From: Paraburkholderia caffeinitolerans
GTDB lineage: Bacteria > Pseudomonadota > Gammaproteobacteria > Burkholderiales > Burkholderiaceae
NCBI RefSeq assembly: GCF_902859945.1
Contig: NZ_CADIKL010000034.1
Location: forward strand, 27,518-91,517
DNA: 64,000 nucleotides
Reading direction: 5' to 3'
Shown piece after piece: positions 51,438 through 59,351 of the stretch. A model generated the notes under the pieces. It made no database searches. It was not told the DNA's origin and saw only the letters and a program-made list of their open reading frames with translations. Numbering within the stretch: the first letter of the stretch is position 1; each line of letters opens with the position of its first letter. The translations under genes and the position numbers were made by a program.

Positions 51438-52088
51438 ATGTCGAATGCCAATCCGCATCTGGCCCAGCCGCCCCGGGTGTACGGCTGCGCGCCGCGCGAT
51501 GCCGCACTGGCGGTCATTCTGGTGCATGGGCGCGGGCAGTCGCCCGAGTGGATGCACGACGCGGTCGTGCGCCGCTTCGGCCGCGACGATCTCGTCTGGC
51601 ATGCGCCGGCGGCGGCCGGGCAGTCGTGGTATCCGCAGCGCTTCATTGCACCGCTCGAAGACAACGAGCCCCATCTCACGCACGCGCTGGCGGGCCTCGA
51701 TGCGCTTTCCGGCGCGCTGTGCGAGCAGGGCTTTCCATACGAATCGCAGGTGCTGGTGGGGTTTTCGCAGGGCGCCTGCCTGTGCAGCGAGTTCGTGTGG
51801 CGGGCGGGGCGGCGCTATCGCGGGCTCGTGGCGTTCACGGGCGGCTTGATTGGGCCGCCGGGCATGCACCGCGAAATCGTGCCCAGTGCACTCGAAGGAA
51901 TGCCCGTGCTGTTCTCCACCTGGGACGACGACCCTCATGTGCCCGCGCAGAGCGTGCGCGAATCGGCGCAGCGCTTTGCCGAGGCGGGGGCGTGCGTGAG
52001 TTTGAAGATCGAGGCCGGCGTCGAGCATGGCATTCGCGACGCCGAAATCGCCTATGCGCGCATGCTGCTGGCCGGCGGTCAGCCGTAA
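51438..52088 (+). CDS. Alpha/beta hydrolase, phospholipase/carboxylesterase family
   Basis: 216 residues. AVILVHGRGQSPEWM carries the oxyanion segment, VLVGFSQGACLCSEF the nucleophile Ser in GFSQG (about residue 116), DDDPHVPAQ the acid, and VEHGIRDAE the catalytic His. Same fold as YpfH/YtpA-type carboxylesterases. It starts 16 bases after the dioxygenase gene. MhqO-like dioxygenases are often paired with such a hydrolase (MhqD), which strengthens both calls. It may hydrolyse an ester or ring-cleavage product. Confidence 0.87.
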   Translation: MSNANPHLAQPPRVYGCAPRDAALAVILVHGRGQSPEWMHDAVVRRFGRDDLVWHAPAAAGQSWYPQRFIAPLEDNEPHLTHALAGLDALSGALCEQGFPYESQVLVGFSQGACLCSEFVWRAGRRYRGLVAFTGGLIGPPGMHREIVPSALEGMPVLFSTWDDDPHVPAQSVRESAQRFAEAGACVSLKIEAGVEHGIRDAEIAYARMLLAGGQP

Positions 52089-52112
52089 GACATAAAGGAA
52101 AAGGCAGTGACG

Positions 52113-53171
52113 ATGCAAACTTTCGTGCATGAAACGCGTGCGGCCCGCGTGGTCTTCGGGCCGGGCAGCCGCCATCAATTGATTCACGAGCTGGAAAACC
52201 TCGGGATGCAGCGCGCGCTCGTGCTGACCACGCCGGAGCAGACCGGCATCGGCGAGCAGATTGCCGGGATTCTCGGCGAGCGCAGCGCCGGCGTGCACGG
52301 CAAGGCGGTGATGCACGTGCCGCTGGACGTGGCGCGCGAGGCCATCGAGACGGCACGCCGTCTGGGTGCCGATGGATGCGTGGCCATCGGCGGCGGCTCG
52401 ACGATTGGCCTTGCGAAAGCGATCGCACTCGAATCGAGCCTGCCGATCATCGCCATGCCCACCACCTATGCGGGGTCCGAGATGACCCCGCTCTACGGCA
52501 TCACCGACGACGGCCTGAAAAAGACCGGGCGCGACTGGCGCGTGATGCCGCGCAGCGTGATCTACGACCCCGAACTGACCTTGACGCTGCCGGTGCCGCT
52601 CAGCATGACGAGCGGAATGAACGCGATCGCGCACGCGGCAGAAGGGTTGTATGGCCGCGACGGCAACCCCGTCTACCGCCTGATGGCCGAAGAAGGCATT
52701 CGGGCGCTCGCGAGCGCGCTGCCCCGCTTGCGCGAAACGCCCTCGGAGCTCGAGGCGCGCAGCGACGCGCAATACGGCGCGTGGCTGTGCGGCACGGTGC
52801 TCGGTAATGTGCAAATGGGAGTGCACCACAAGCTGTGCCATACGCTGGGCGGGACCTTCAATCTGCCGCACGCGGAGGTCCACACGGTGATCCTGCCGTA
52901 CGCGCTCGCGTATAACGCGTTGGCTGCGCCGCAGGCGATGGCGCGCATTGCCCGCGCGCTGGGCAGCGAGACGGCCGCCGCGGGCCTGCGCGCGTTGGCG
53001 GCGGCGCTTGGCGTGCCGAGTTCGCTGCGCGAGTTGGGCATGCCGGAGCAGGGGCTCGATCGCGCAGCGGATCTTGTGGTCGAGACGCCTTATCCGAATC
53101 CGCGGCCCATCGAGCGCGGCGCGATCCGCGAACTACTGCAGCGCGCTTACGAAGGCACCGAGCCGGTCTGA
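52113..53171 (+). CDS. Maleylacetate reductase
   Basis: 352 residues of the iron-containing alcohol dehydrogenase superfamily. ARVVFGPGSRHQLIHELENL at the N-terminus, the nucleotide-binding GGGSTIGLAKAIALES (about 90-105), MPTTYAGSEMTPLYGITDDGLKKTGRD, and the metal-site region MGVHHKLCHTLGGTFNLPHAEVH are all typical of maleylacetate reductases. The enzyme reduces maleylacetate to 3-oxoadipate in hydroxyquinol, hydroquinone and chlorocatechol degradation. ATG 52113 fits the AAGG ribosome site; a GTG at 52107 is in frame. Confidence 0.9.
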   Translation: MQTFVHETRAARVVFGPGSRHQLIHELENLGMQRALVLTTPEQTGIGEQIAGILGERSAGVHGKAVMHVPLDVAREAIETARRLGADGCVAIGGGSTIGLAKAIALESSLPIIAMPTTYAGSEMTPLYGITDDGLKKTGRDWRVMPRSVIYDPELTLTLPVPLSMTSGMNAIAHAAEGLYGRDGNPVYRLMAEEGIRALASALPRLRETPSELEARSDAQYGAWLCGTVLGNVQMGVHHKLCHTLGGTFNLPHAEVHTVILPYALAYNALAAPQAMARIARALGSETAAAGLRALAAALGVPSSLRELGMPEQGLDRAADLVVETPYPNPRPIERGAIRELLQRAYEGTEPV

Positions 53172-53220
53172 ATCCGCACTCCGGATCACCGCACGAATCA
53201 AGCATCAAGAGGAACCCGCC

Positions 53221-53934
53221 ATGTTGATCGAGCACCGCGTGTACACCCTCGCGCCGGGCGCCGAGGCATCGTTCTGGGACGCTCAACGCGAGCGCGGCGA
53301 GCAGGGGCTGCGTCCCATTCTCGAACGGTTGATCGGCACCTATGCCGCGCGCAGCGGCGCGACCGACCAGATCGTGAGCCTGTACCGCTACGACAGCTTC
53401 GAAGACTGGCAGACGCGCCTGTTCGGCCTGTATCGGCAGGCGGCGCTGCAACCGTATTTTCGTGCGGTCAGGCCGCTTATCCGGCGCCAGGAAAGCCGCT
53501 TTCTCGCACCGGATCCGCTGTCCGAACTGACGCCGCACTGGGGCAACGGGCGCGACTGGCTGCCCGCGCACGGGCCGCTTTTTGCCTCGCCGAGGACTGA
53601 AAGCGTGATGGACGAGTTGACGCTGACCTTCGCCGCTGGCGGCGTGCCGGCGTGCTGGGAGGCGATGGCACGGCACGCCTTGACGGCCGATGCCGGGGTC
53701 ATGAGCGGCTTGTGCGCGGGATTCAGCACCATTGCGGGCGTGCTCAATCAGGTGCTGCTGTACTGGCGTCACCCTGATCTCGAAGCCGCTTTGCAGCACC
53801 GCAGCCGCCTGCGGGAATCGGGCCGCTGGAATGATTTTCTGCGCGAGCTTGCGCCGGTCGACGTTCACGCCGAAAGCCGGCTGCTTGCGCCATCCACGGT
53901 AGCGGACATGTCGCCGCTATATGCAAACGACTAA
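53221..53934 (+). CDS. NIPSNAP-family protein
   Basis: 237 residues with two ferredoxin-like modules. LIEHRVYTLAPGAEASFWDA and the second-module segment HPDLEAALQHRSRLRESGRWNDFLREL match the NIPSNAP pattern. The biochemical role of the family in bacteria is unknown, although members often sit in aromatic catabolic clusters. AGAGGAAC precedes the ATG, 49 bases after the reductase gene. Confidence 0.78.
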   Translation: MLIEHRVYTLAPGAEASFWDAQRERGEQGLRPILERLIGTYAARSGATDQIVSLYRYDSFEDWQTRLFGLYRQAALQPYFRAVRPLIRRQESRFLAPDPLSELTPHWGNGRDWLPAHGPLFASPRTESVMDELTLTFAAGGVPACWEAMARHALTADAGVMSGLCAGFSTIAGVLNQVLLYWRHPDLEAALQHRSRLRESGRWNDFLRELAPVDVHAESRLLAPSTVADMSPLYAND

Positions 53935-53971
53935 ATCACGATTTTTCTAAAACCCTCCTGAACAGGTGCCC

Positions 53972-54424
53972 ATGATGGAAATCCGAACGATGACGGACGA
54001 GCAGAGAAAGGCAATCGCACTCGAATATTTCAAACGTATGGACCGGGGCGGCAACCTCTTCGAACTCTTCGATGACCACGCCGAAGTCTATTTTCCGAAG
54101 TGGGGCATTGCACGAGGCAAGCCCGAAATCGAGCGGCTTTTCTCGGACCTGATGGGCATTCTCTCCGAGGTGTCGCATGACGCGTCCAGCATCAACTTCA
54201 TCCAGCAGGGCGACTTGCTGGTGGCGGAGGGCACGTCGAGCGGCAAGACCCGCGACGGCGCCACCTGGCGCGCCGGCGTAACCCATGCCGGCCGCTGGTG
54301 CGATGTCTTCGAGATCCGCGACTTCAAGATTCAGCGCTGCTACGTGTATCTCGATCCCGACTATGGCGGCGCCGATACGGCGCGCTATCCATGGCTAGGT
54401 TCCGATCGCCCGGTTCGCTTCTAA
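53972..54424 (+). CDS. SnoaL/NTF2-like protein
   Basis: 150 residues in the cone-shaped NTF2-like fold: an N-terminal helix (QRKAIALEYFKRMDRGG), FELFDDHAEVYFPKWGIARGKPEIERLFSDL, then paired strands (GDLLVAEGTSSGKTRDG, WCDVFEIRDFKIQRCYVYLD). SnoaL-like members catalyse isomerisation, cyclisation or hydrolysis, or are binding proteins. The substrate is unknown. Last gene of the apparent catabolic operon, 38 bases after the NIPSNAP gene. The start is at the ATG 53972 with AGG upstream. Confidence 0.75.
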   Translation: MMEIRTMTDEQRKAIALEYFKRMDRGGNLFELFDDHAEVYFPKWGIARGKPEIERLFSDLMGILSEVSHDASSINFIQQGDLLVAEGTSSGKTRDGATWRAGVTHAGRWCDVFEIRDFKIQRCYVYLDPDYGGADTARYPWLGSDRPVRF

Positions 54425-54493
54425 TGCCGCTTCTGACGCGTAATCAATAAAAGAACAAACCGCACTCGATGCGGCAGGTAATGGAGACGGTTG

Positions 54494-55573
54494 ATGTCAC
54501 GCAGAAAGTTAGTAATCCGTAAGTTATCGTTGTGTGCGACAGGCTTGGCGATTAGCGGCGCGGTACAGGCGCAAGGGAGTGTCACGCTGTTCGGCGTGCT
54601 GGATGGCGCTCTGCTCTATACGAACAAGACGCTGGATCCGGCAACGGGAGGCAACGCAGGCAAGCAGTTTTCCGTGATCGACGGGGGCTCGTACTATTCG
54701 CAGTTCGGCCTCGTGGGAACGGAGGATATCGGCGGCGGATACCAGGCCAAGTTTCGCCTCGTCAGCGGCCTGAATATCGCGAACGGCGGCCTGCTTCACT
54801 GCAATGGCAACCTGTTTGGCTGCGAGGCGTGGGTGGGCGTCGACGGGCCTCCCGGCGAGATCAAGCTGGGTCTGCAGTTTTCGCCGTTCTTTCTGGCGGT
54901 GTACGACTCGGATCCGCGCAATCTTTCGCTGTTCGGCAGCGGCGCGATCCCGCTCGTGGACAACGTGCTGGGCACCGGCATTTTCAACGCCAATGCGATT
55001 TCCTGGACCAGTCCCGTACTGGGCGGTTTTCAGGGCAGCGCGTTGTTTGCGTTCGGCGGCGAGCCGGGCAACTTTCAGGCGGGGCGGCAGTATGCGGTCC
55101 GCCTCAAGTACGGGTACGGCGGGCTGACCGTCAACGCGGCCATTTACGACGGCAATAGCGGCGGCACCGCGCAGACGCCGGTTCCCACGACGGTGCAATA
55201 CGTGGGGCGAATGATCGGTGTCGGGTATCAGTTCGGATCGCTAACGGTCAAGGGGTCGTTCGTCAACTACAAGGTCGCGGGCTCGTTCAATGCCGACGTT
55301 TTCGGCGGCGGCGCCAACTGGTACATCACGCCGGCGCTCGATATCAACGGCGGCGTCTGGGTGACGAGCGATCGCAACCATACGGCCAATCACTCGGTTC
55401 TGGGGGCGCTGGGGGCCGACTACTTTTTGTCGAAGCGGACCACGCTCTATGCCCAAGTCGGCATGGTGAACAATCACGGCGCGATGAATACTGGATTGTC
55501 GATGATCGGCGCGCTGTATGAAGTGGCGGGGACCTCGGTCGGCACGGTGGTTGGCATCCGGCATACGTTCTAG
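54494..55573 (+). CDS. Outer membrane porin of the catabolic cluster
   Basis: 359 residues. Signal peptide ending at GAVQA, then QGSVTLFGVLDGALLYTNK, FGLVGTEDIGGGYQAKFRLV, EAWVGVDGPPGEIKLGLQFS and the terminal VGTVVGIRHTF. A possible disulfide pair (CNGNLFGC, about residues 99-106) is unusual for these porins. GGAGA precedes the ATG. It lies 70 bases after the SnoaL-like gene and likely serves uptake of the substrate of this operon. Confidence 0.88.
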   Translation: MSRRKLVIRKLSLCATGLAISGAVQAQGSVTLFGVLDGALLYTNKTLDPATGGNAGKQFSVIDGGSYYSQFGLVGTEDIGGGYQAKFRLVSGLNIANGGLLHCNGNLFGCEAWVGVDGPPGEIKLGLQFSPFFLAVYDSDPRNLSLFGSGAIPLVDNVLGTGIFNANAISWTSPVLGGFQGSALFAFGGEPGNFQAGRQYAVRLKYGYGGLTVNAAIYDGNSGGTAQTPVPTTVQYVGRMIGVGYQFGSLTVKGSFVNYKVAGSFNADVFGGGANWYITPALDINGGVWVTSDRNHTANHSVLGALGADYFLSKRTTLYAQVGMVNNHGAMNTGLSMIGALYEVAGTSVGTVVGIRHTF

Positions 55574-55601
55574 CCATTACCATTTCAGGGAGAAGTGAAA
55601 C

Positions 55602-55970
55602 GTGGACTTTTTCAAGTCGATGAGGGGCGTAGCCGGCGTGTTCATCATGACGGTCGCGGTGGCGGGTCATGCGCAGGTGAGTGGTGCGGTGGAAGCGGGG
55701 GCCGCCGTTTCTGCAAGCACTAGTAACGCCGGCAGGAAAGCGGAGAAGGCGGAGAACCGAAGGCTTCAGAAGGAGGTGCTGCGCCATCTCTTGAAGACGA
55801 AAGGGCTCGACGCGAACAACATCGTGGTCGTGGCGAGAGGCGGTGTCGTGACGCTGGGCGGGTCGGTTCCGCAAGCGCATGAGGCTGAACTGGCCGTTGC
55901 ACTCGCTCGGGGCGTCGAGGGCGTCAAAGAAGTGCGGAGCAATCTCGCGGTGAGGCCGGAAGGTTTGTAG
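55602..55970 (+). CDS. BON-domain periplasmic protein
   Basis: 122 residues. Signal peptide MRGVAGVFIMTVAVAGHAQ, an Ala/Ser linker, then one BON domain: LLKTKGLDANNIVVVARGGVVTLGG and AVALARGVEGVKEVRSNLAV (OsmY-like). BON domains bind membranes or stabilise the envelope under stress. Translation starts at a GTG with GGGAGA upstream. It lies 28 bases after the porin gene and is probably transcribed with it. Confidence 0.85.
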   Translation: MDFFKSMRGVAGVFIMTVAVAGHAQVSGAVEAGAAVSASTSNAGRKAEKAENRRLQKEVLRHLLKTKGLDANNIVVVARGGVVTLGGSVPQAHEAELAVALARGVEGVKEVRSNLAVRPEGL

Positions 55971-56001
55971 TTGCCGGCTCACGCGGTTTTGCGTCTGCGC
56001 T

Positions 56002-56451
56002 TCAGGAGCAACACGTCTGGGCCAATTCGCCGAAGATATTCACGAGGTTCCCTTCGGGATCGCGCACCATGGTTGAAGCGAGCGTGGGCGTCAGCGCTTG
56101 TTCGGCCCAGACGATTTCGACGCCCAGCGCCGTCAACGTGGCCGTCGTTGCGGCCAGATCGTCGCTTTCCAGCACGATGGCTTTCCAGCCCAGCGCGTGC
56201 AGGTGCAGCGGCGGAGCAGAGCGGTCGGCGGGACGATGCTCCCCGCCTTGGCGCGACACGAGTTCGAGCCGGAAGCCGTTGCCGGTCAGCATGGCGAAAT
56301 CGGCGTTCACGGGATTGAAATGGCCGCGCGTTTCGACCTGCAAGCCGAATACGTTCCGATACCAGTCGATCATCGAATCGAGATCGGCCACGGCCAATGC
56401 CACATTGTTTAACCGCAGCGCCGGTGCGGGAGAACTTTGAATGGTTGCCAC
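56002..56451 (-). CDS. VOC-family (glyoxalase-like) protein
   Basis: 149 residues, a single glyoxalase/dioxygenase-fold unit: RLNNVALAVADLDSMIDWYR, NVFGLQVETRGHF, AIVLESDDLAATTATLTALG and DPEGNLVNIFGELAQ. The substrate is unknown. Start is a GTG at 56451 with GAGGAG upstream. It lies 68 bases after the SDR gene on the same strand, so the two may form a unit controlled by the divergent LysR. Confidence 0.82.
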   Translation of the reverse strand: MATIQSSPAPALRLNNVALAVADLDSMIDWYRNVFGLQVETRGHFNPVNADFAMLTGNGFRLELVSRQGGEHRPADRSAPPLHLHALGWKAIVLESDDLAATTATLTALGVEIVWAEQALTPTLASTMVRDPEGNLVNIFGELAQTCCS

Positions 56452-56519
56452 GATGGATGCTCCTCAAATGGGATGCGCGATGTCTGGGGGACGGACACAA
56501 TGCCCGCCCCCCGGAAGGC

Positions 56520-57269
56520 TTAAAGCTGGCTCATGCCGCCATCGGCGATGATTTCGGTGCCGACGATAAAAGCCGATTCAGGCGCCGACAAATGCAGCAC
56601 GGTCGAGGCGATCTCCTCCGGCAGGCCGAAGCGGCCCAGCGGGACCTGGTTCTGGATCTGCGCGGCGGTGGCCGATAGCGTTTCGGCATCCATACCGAGC
56701 TTGCCGTACAGCGGCGTCGTCACCGGCCCCGGGCTGACCACGTTCACGCGAATGCCCGAACCGACCAGCTCGCCCGAGAGCGTCTTGGCCAGCGAGATCA
56801 GCGCGGCCTTGCTGGCGGCGTACACGGACGACATCGGCATGCCGATGCGTGCGTTGATCGAGCCATTCAGCACGATCGAGGTCCCTTGATTCAGCAGCGG
56901 CAGCAGCGCCTGAATCTGGAAGTACGCGCCTTTCACGTTGGCGTTGAAGGTGGCGTCCCACAGCGTCTCGTCCACCTCGGGCAGCGCGGCAAATTTGGCG
57001 ACGCCAGCGTTGATGAAAACGGCGTCCAGGCGGATGCCTTCTTCGGACAATTGACGGGCGAGGTCGCGCGCGGCTTGTACGGTGCCGGTTTCGTTGCGGA
57101 TGGCGAGCGCCTTGCTGCCCAGCGTGGCGCGGGCGGTTTCCAGCGCCGCCGCGTCGCGGCCGGTGATGACCACGCGCGCCCCTTCCCGGGCGAATGCCTG
57201 GGCGGCCGCGAGGCCGATGCCGCTGTTGCCGCCAGTGACCAGAACGGTTTTGCCTTCGAAGCGATTCAT
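56520..57269 (-). CDS. Short-chain dehydrogenase/reductase
   Basis: 249 residues. TVLVTGGNSGIGLAAAQAFA with the cofactor glycines, VVITGRD after the second strand (favouring NADPH), FINAGVAKF, LNGSINARIG with catalytic Ser, YAASK (about Tyr152) and VVSPGPVTTPLYGKLG. The group is often induced by electrophiles or quinones; the substrate is not predictable. Divergent from the LysR at 57383, which is its likely regulator. Confidence 0.88.
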   Translation of the reverse strand: MNRFEGKTVLVTGGNSGIGLAAAQAFAREGARVVITGRDAAALETARATLGSKALAIRNETGTVQAARDLARQLSEEGIRLDAVFINAGVAKFAALPEVDETLWDATFNANVKGAYFQIQALLPLLNQGTSIVLNGSINARIGMPMSSVYAASKAALISLAKTLSGELVGSGIRVNVVSPGPVTTPLYGKLGMDAETLSATAAQIQNQVPLGRFGLPEEIASTVLHLSAPESAFIVGTEIIADGGMSQL

Positions 57270-57382
57270 GATGTTCTCCAGTGGAAAAAGTTGAACTTCA
57301 ACAATTGCGTGAGTGCAGTATGGACGCGGGATTGCGGTTTGCCATACGATCGGATCGATGAACTCGTTCGAAGGAGTTGCAC

Positions 57383-58300
57383 ATGTTGTCGGAAGACGAA
57401 TTGGCCCTGCTGGAGGCGATCCGCGATGCAGGCAGCTTGTCGCGCGCGGCGGCGCGGCTGGGCAAGGCGCCCTCGACCGTGTCGCACGCCGCGCGGCAAC
57501 TCGAGCAGCGCTTCGACGCGCTGCTGTTCGACCGTCGCCGCTACCGCTTGCAATTGACGCGCGCCGGCGAGGTGCTCACTGAAGAAGCGGCGCGGCTCGC
57601 GCAGGACGTCTCGCGCGTCACGCAGCGCGTGCGCCAGGTGGCCAACGGCTGGGAGGACCAGTTGTGGATCGTCACCGACGAGCTGATGGAATTCGAAACG
57701 CTCATGCCGGTCATGCGCGCGTTCGACAAGCTGGAATCTGGGGTGGCACTGCGCGTCACGCATGAGGTCCTCGCCGGCACCTGGGAAGCGCTGCGGGACG
57801 GCAGGGCACATTTGGTCATCGGCGCGACCAACGAGCCGCCGGCGATTCCCAACCTCGGGTGGTTCGAACTGGGCGTGGTCGAGTGGGTGTTCGCGATCGC
57901 TCCCCGGCATCCGCTCGCGTCGGCCCACGAACCGCTGACGCGTGAGGACATCGCCCAGCATCGCGCGGTGGTGGTGGCCGACTCGTCGCGCTTTACGGCG
58001 GGCCGTGCGTACGGCACGGTGGGCGGGCAGCGTGCGCTGGCCGTGCCGTCCATGCGCGCCAAGATGCAGGCCCAGCGCGATGGGCTCGGGATCGGCTGGC
58101 TGCCCCGGCACCGGGTGGCGTCGCTGCTCAAGCGCGGCGAACTGGTGGAAAAGCGCACGGCCAATCCGCGCGAGCCGAATGTGCTGTATGTCGGCTGGCG
58201 TAACGACCACGAGGGCCGTGCGCTTCAATGGTGGCTGGAGCAGTTGAGGGATGCGCGGCTCGCCAGGCGGTTGGTGCGGGGTGTTGATGCGTATGCTTAA
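57383..58300 (+). CDS. LysR-family regulator divergent from the SDR gene
   Basis: 305 residues. DNA-binding helix: DELALLEAIRDAGSLSRAAA, RLGKAPSTVSHAARQLEQRF, then the effector domain (DQLWIVTDELMEFETLMPVM, GVVEWVFAIAPRHPLASAHE, GLGIGWLPRHRVASLL). AAGGAG lies 7 bases before the ATG at 57383; a TTG two codons earlier is in frame. It faces the SDR/VOC pair across 113 bases. Its stop overlaps that of the convergent D-lactate dehydrogenase gene. Confidence 0.88.
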   Translation: MLSEDELALLEAIRDAGSLSRAAARLGKAPSTVSHAARQLEQRFDALLFDRRRYRLQLTRAGEVLTEEAARLAQDVSRVTQRVRQVANGWEDQLWIVTDELMEFETLMPVMRAFDKLESGVALRVTHEVLAGTWEALRDGRAHLVIGATNEPPAIPNLGWFELGVVEWVFAIAPRHPLASAHEPLTREDIAQHRAVVVADSSRFTAGRAYGTVGGQRALAVPSMRAKMQAQRDGLGIGWLPRHRVASLLKRGELVEKRTANPREPNVLYVGWRNDHEGRALQWWLEQLRDARLARRLVRGVDAYA

Positions 58301-59292
58301 TTAACCTTCACCTCGTTCTTCAAAGCCTGCTTGTTCCCGAAGTCCGTAATGCTTTCCACCGTGGTTTCGCAAATGGTCGTCAGCGCCTCGCGCGTGAGGT
58401 AGGCCTGATGCCCCGTGACGATCACATTGGGAAACGACACGAGGCGCTGAAAAATGTCGTCGGTGATGATCTCGCTGGAGAGATCGCGGAAGAACAGATC
58501 CGCCTCCTGTTCATAAACGTCGATCCCAAGCCCGCCGAGCTGGCCGCTCTTCAACGCTTCGATAGTGGCTTCCGTGTCGATCAAACCGCCCCGGCTCGTA
58601 TTGATCAGGATGGCGCCGGGCTTCGTGCGCTTGAGCGTCTGCGAATTGATGATGTGATACGTCTCGGGCGTCAGCGGGCAATGCAGTGAAATCACGTCGG
58701 CTTGCTCGGCAAATTCGCCTGCGGTTGCGTAGCTAAGGCCAAGCGCCTCGAATTGGGCCGATGGATAAGGATCGAAGCCGATCACCTTGCAGCCGAAGCC
58801 CAGCATGATCTTCGCAAACACGCAGCCGATCTGGCCCGTTCCCACCACCACGACCGTCTTGCCGTGCAGGTCGAATCCGGTCAGGCCGTCGAGCGAGAAA
58901 TTCGAATCGCGCGTGCGGTTATAGGCGCGGTGCACTTTGCGGTTGATCGCGAGCAGCAGCGCCACCGCGTGCTCGGCCACCGAGTACGGCGAGTACGTGA
59001 CCACGCGCACCACTTTCATGCCGAGCCGCGCCGCCGCTTCCAGATCGACATTGTTGAAACCCGTGCAGCGCAATGCGAGCAGACGCGTGCCGCCCTTGTG
59101 CAGCGCTTCGAGCACTTGCGCGTTGGCGCGGTCGTTGACGAAGATGCACACCGCGCCGTAGCCCGCTGCAAGGCCGACGCTGTCCATATCGAGCGGAACG
59201 TCGAAGTAGTGCAGATCGTGTTGCGCGGCCTGGTTGGCCTGGTCGAGAAACTGGCGCTCATAGCGCGTCGAACTGAAAACCGCTACATCCAT
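58297..59292 (-). CDS. ldhA: D-lactate dehydrogenase (fermentative, NAD-dependent)
   Basis: 331 residues of the D-2-hydroxyacid dehydrogenase family. LRCTGFNNVDLEAAARLGMKV is the substrate loop with catalytic Arg downstream, VVVVGTGQIGCVFAKIM the dinucleotide motif, ISLHCPLTPETYHIIN, LINTSRGGLIDTEATIEALK with Arg, IDVYEQEADLFF with Glu and VTGHQAYLTREAL with the catalytic His. The length and the IDVYEQE-x-x-LFF signature match LdhA. It reduces pyruvate to D-lactate. It follows the AspT-type exchanger gene on the same strand after 59 bases. Confidence 0.92.
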   Translation of the reverse strand: MDVAVFSSTRYERQFLDQANQAAQHDLHYFDVPLDMDSVGLAAGYGAVCIFVNDRANAQVLEALHKGGTRLLALRCTGFNNVDLEAAARLGMKVVRVVTYSPYSVAEHAVALLLAINRKVHRAYNRTRDSNFSLDGLTGFDLHGKTVVVVGTGQIGCVFAKIMLGFGCKVIGFDPYPSAQFEALGLSYATAGEFAEQADVISLHCPLTPETYHIINSQTLKRTKPGAILINTSRGGLIDTEATIEALKSGQLGGLGIDVYEQEADLFFRDLSSEIITDDIFQRLVSFPNVIVTGHQAYLTREALTTICETTVESITDFGNKQALKNEVKVN

Positions 59293-59351
59293 GGTGTATT
59301 CCCCTGAAACTGCAACTCAAGATCATCGGCTAAGGTGTCACGCGGGCGCGT

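Noticed and set aside
51390..52883. 497-codon antisense frame over the dioxygenase, esterase and maleylacetate reductase genes
   Set aside because: Covers three real genes on the other strand and has shadow-like composition.
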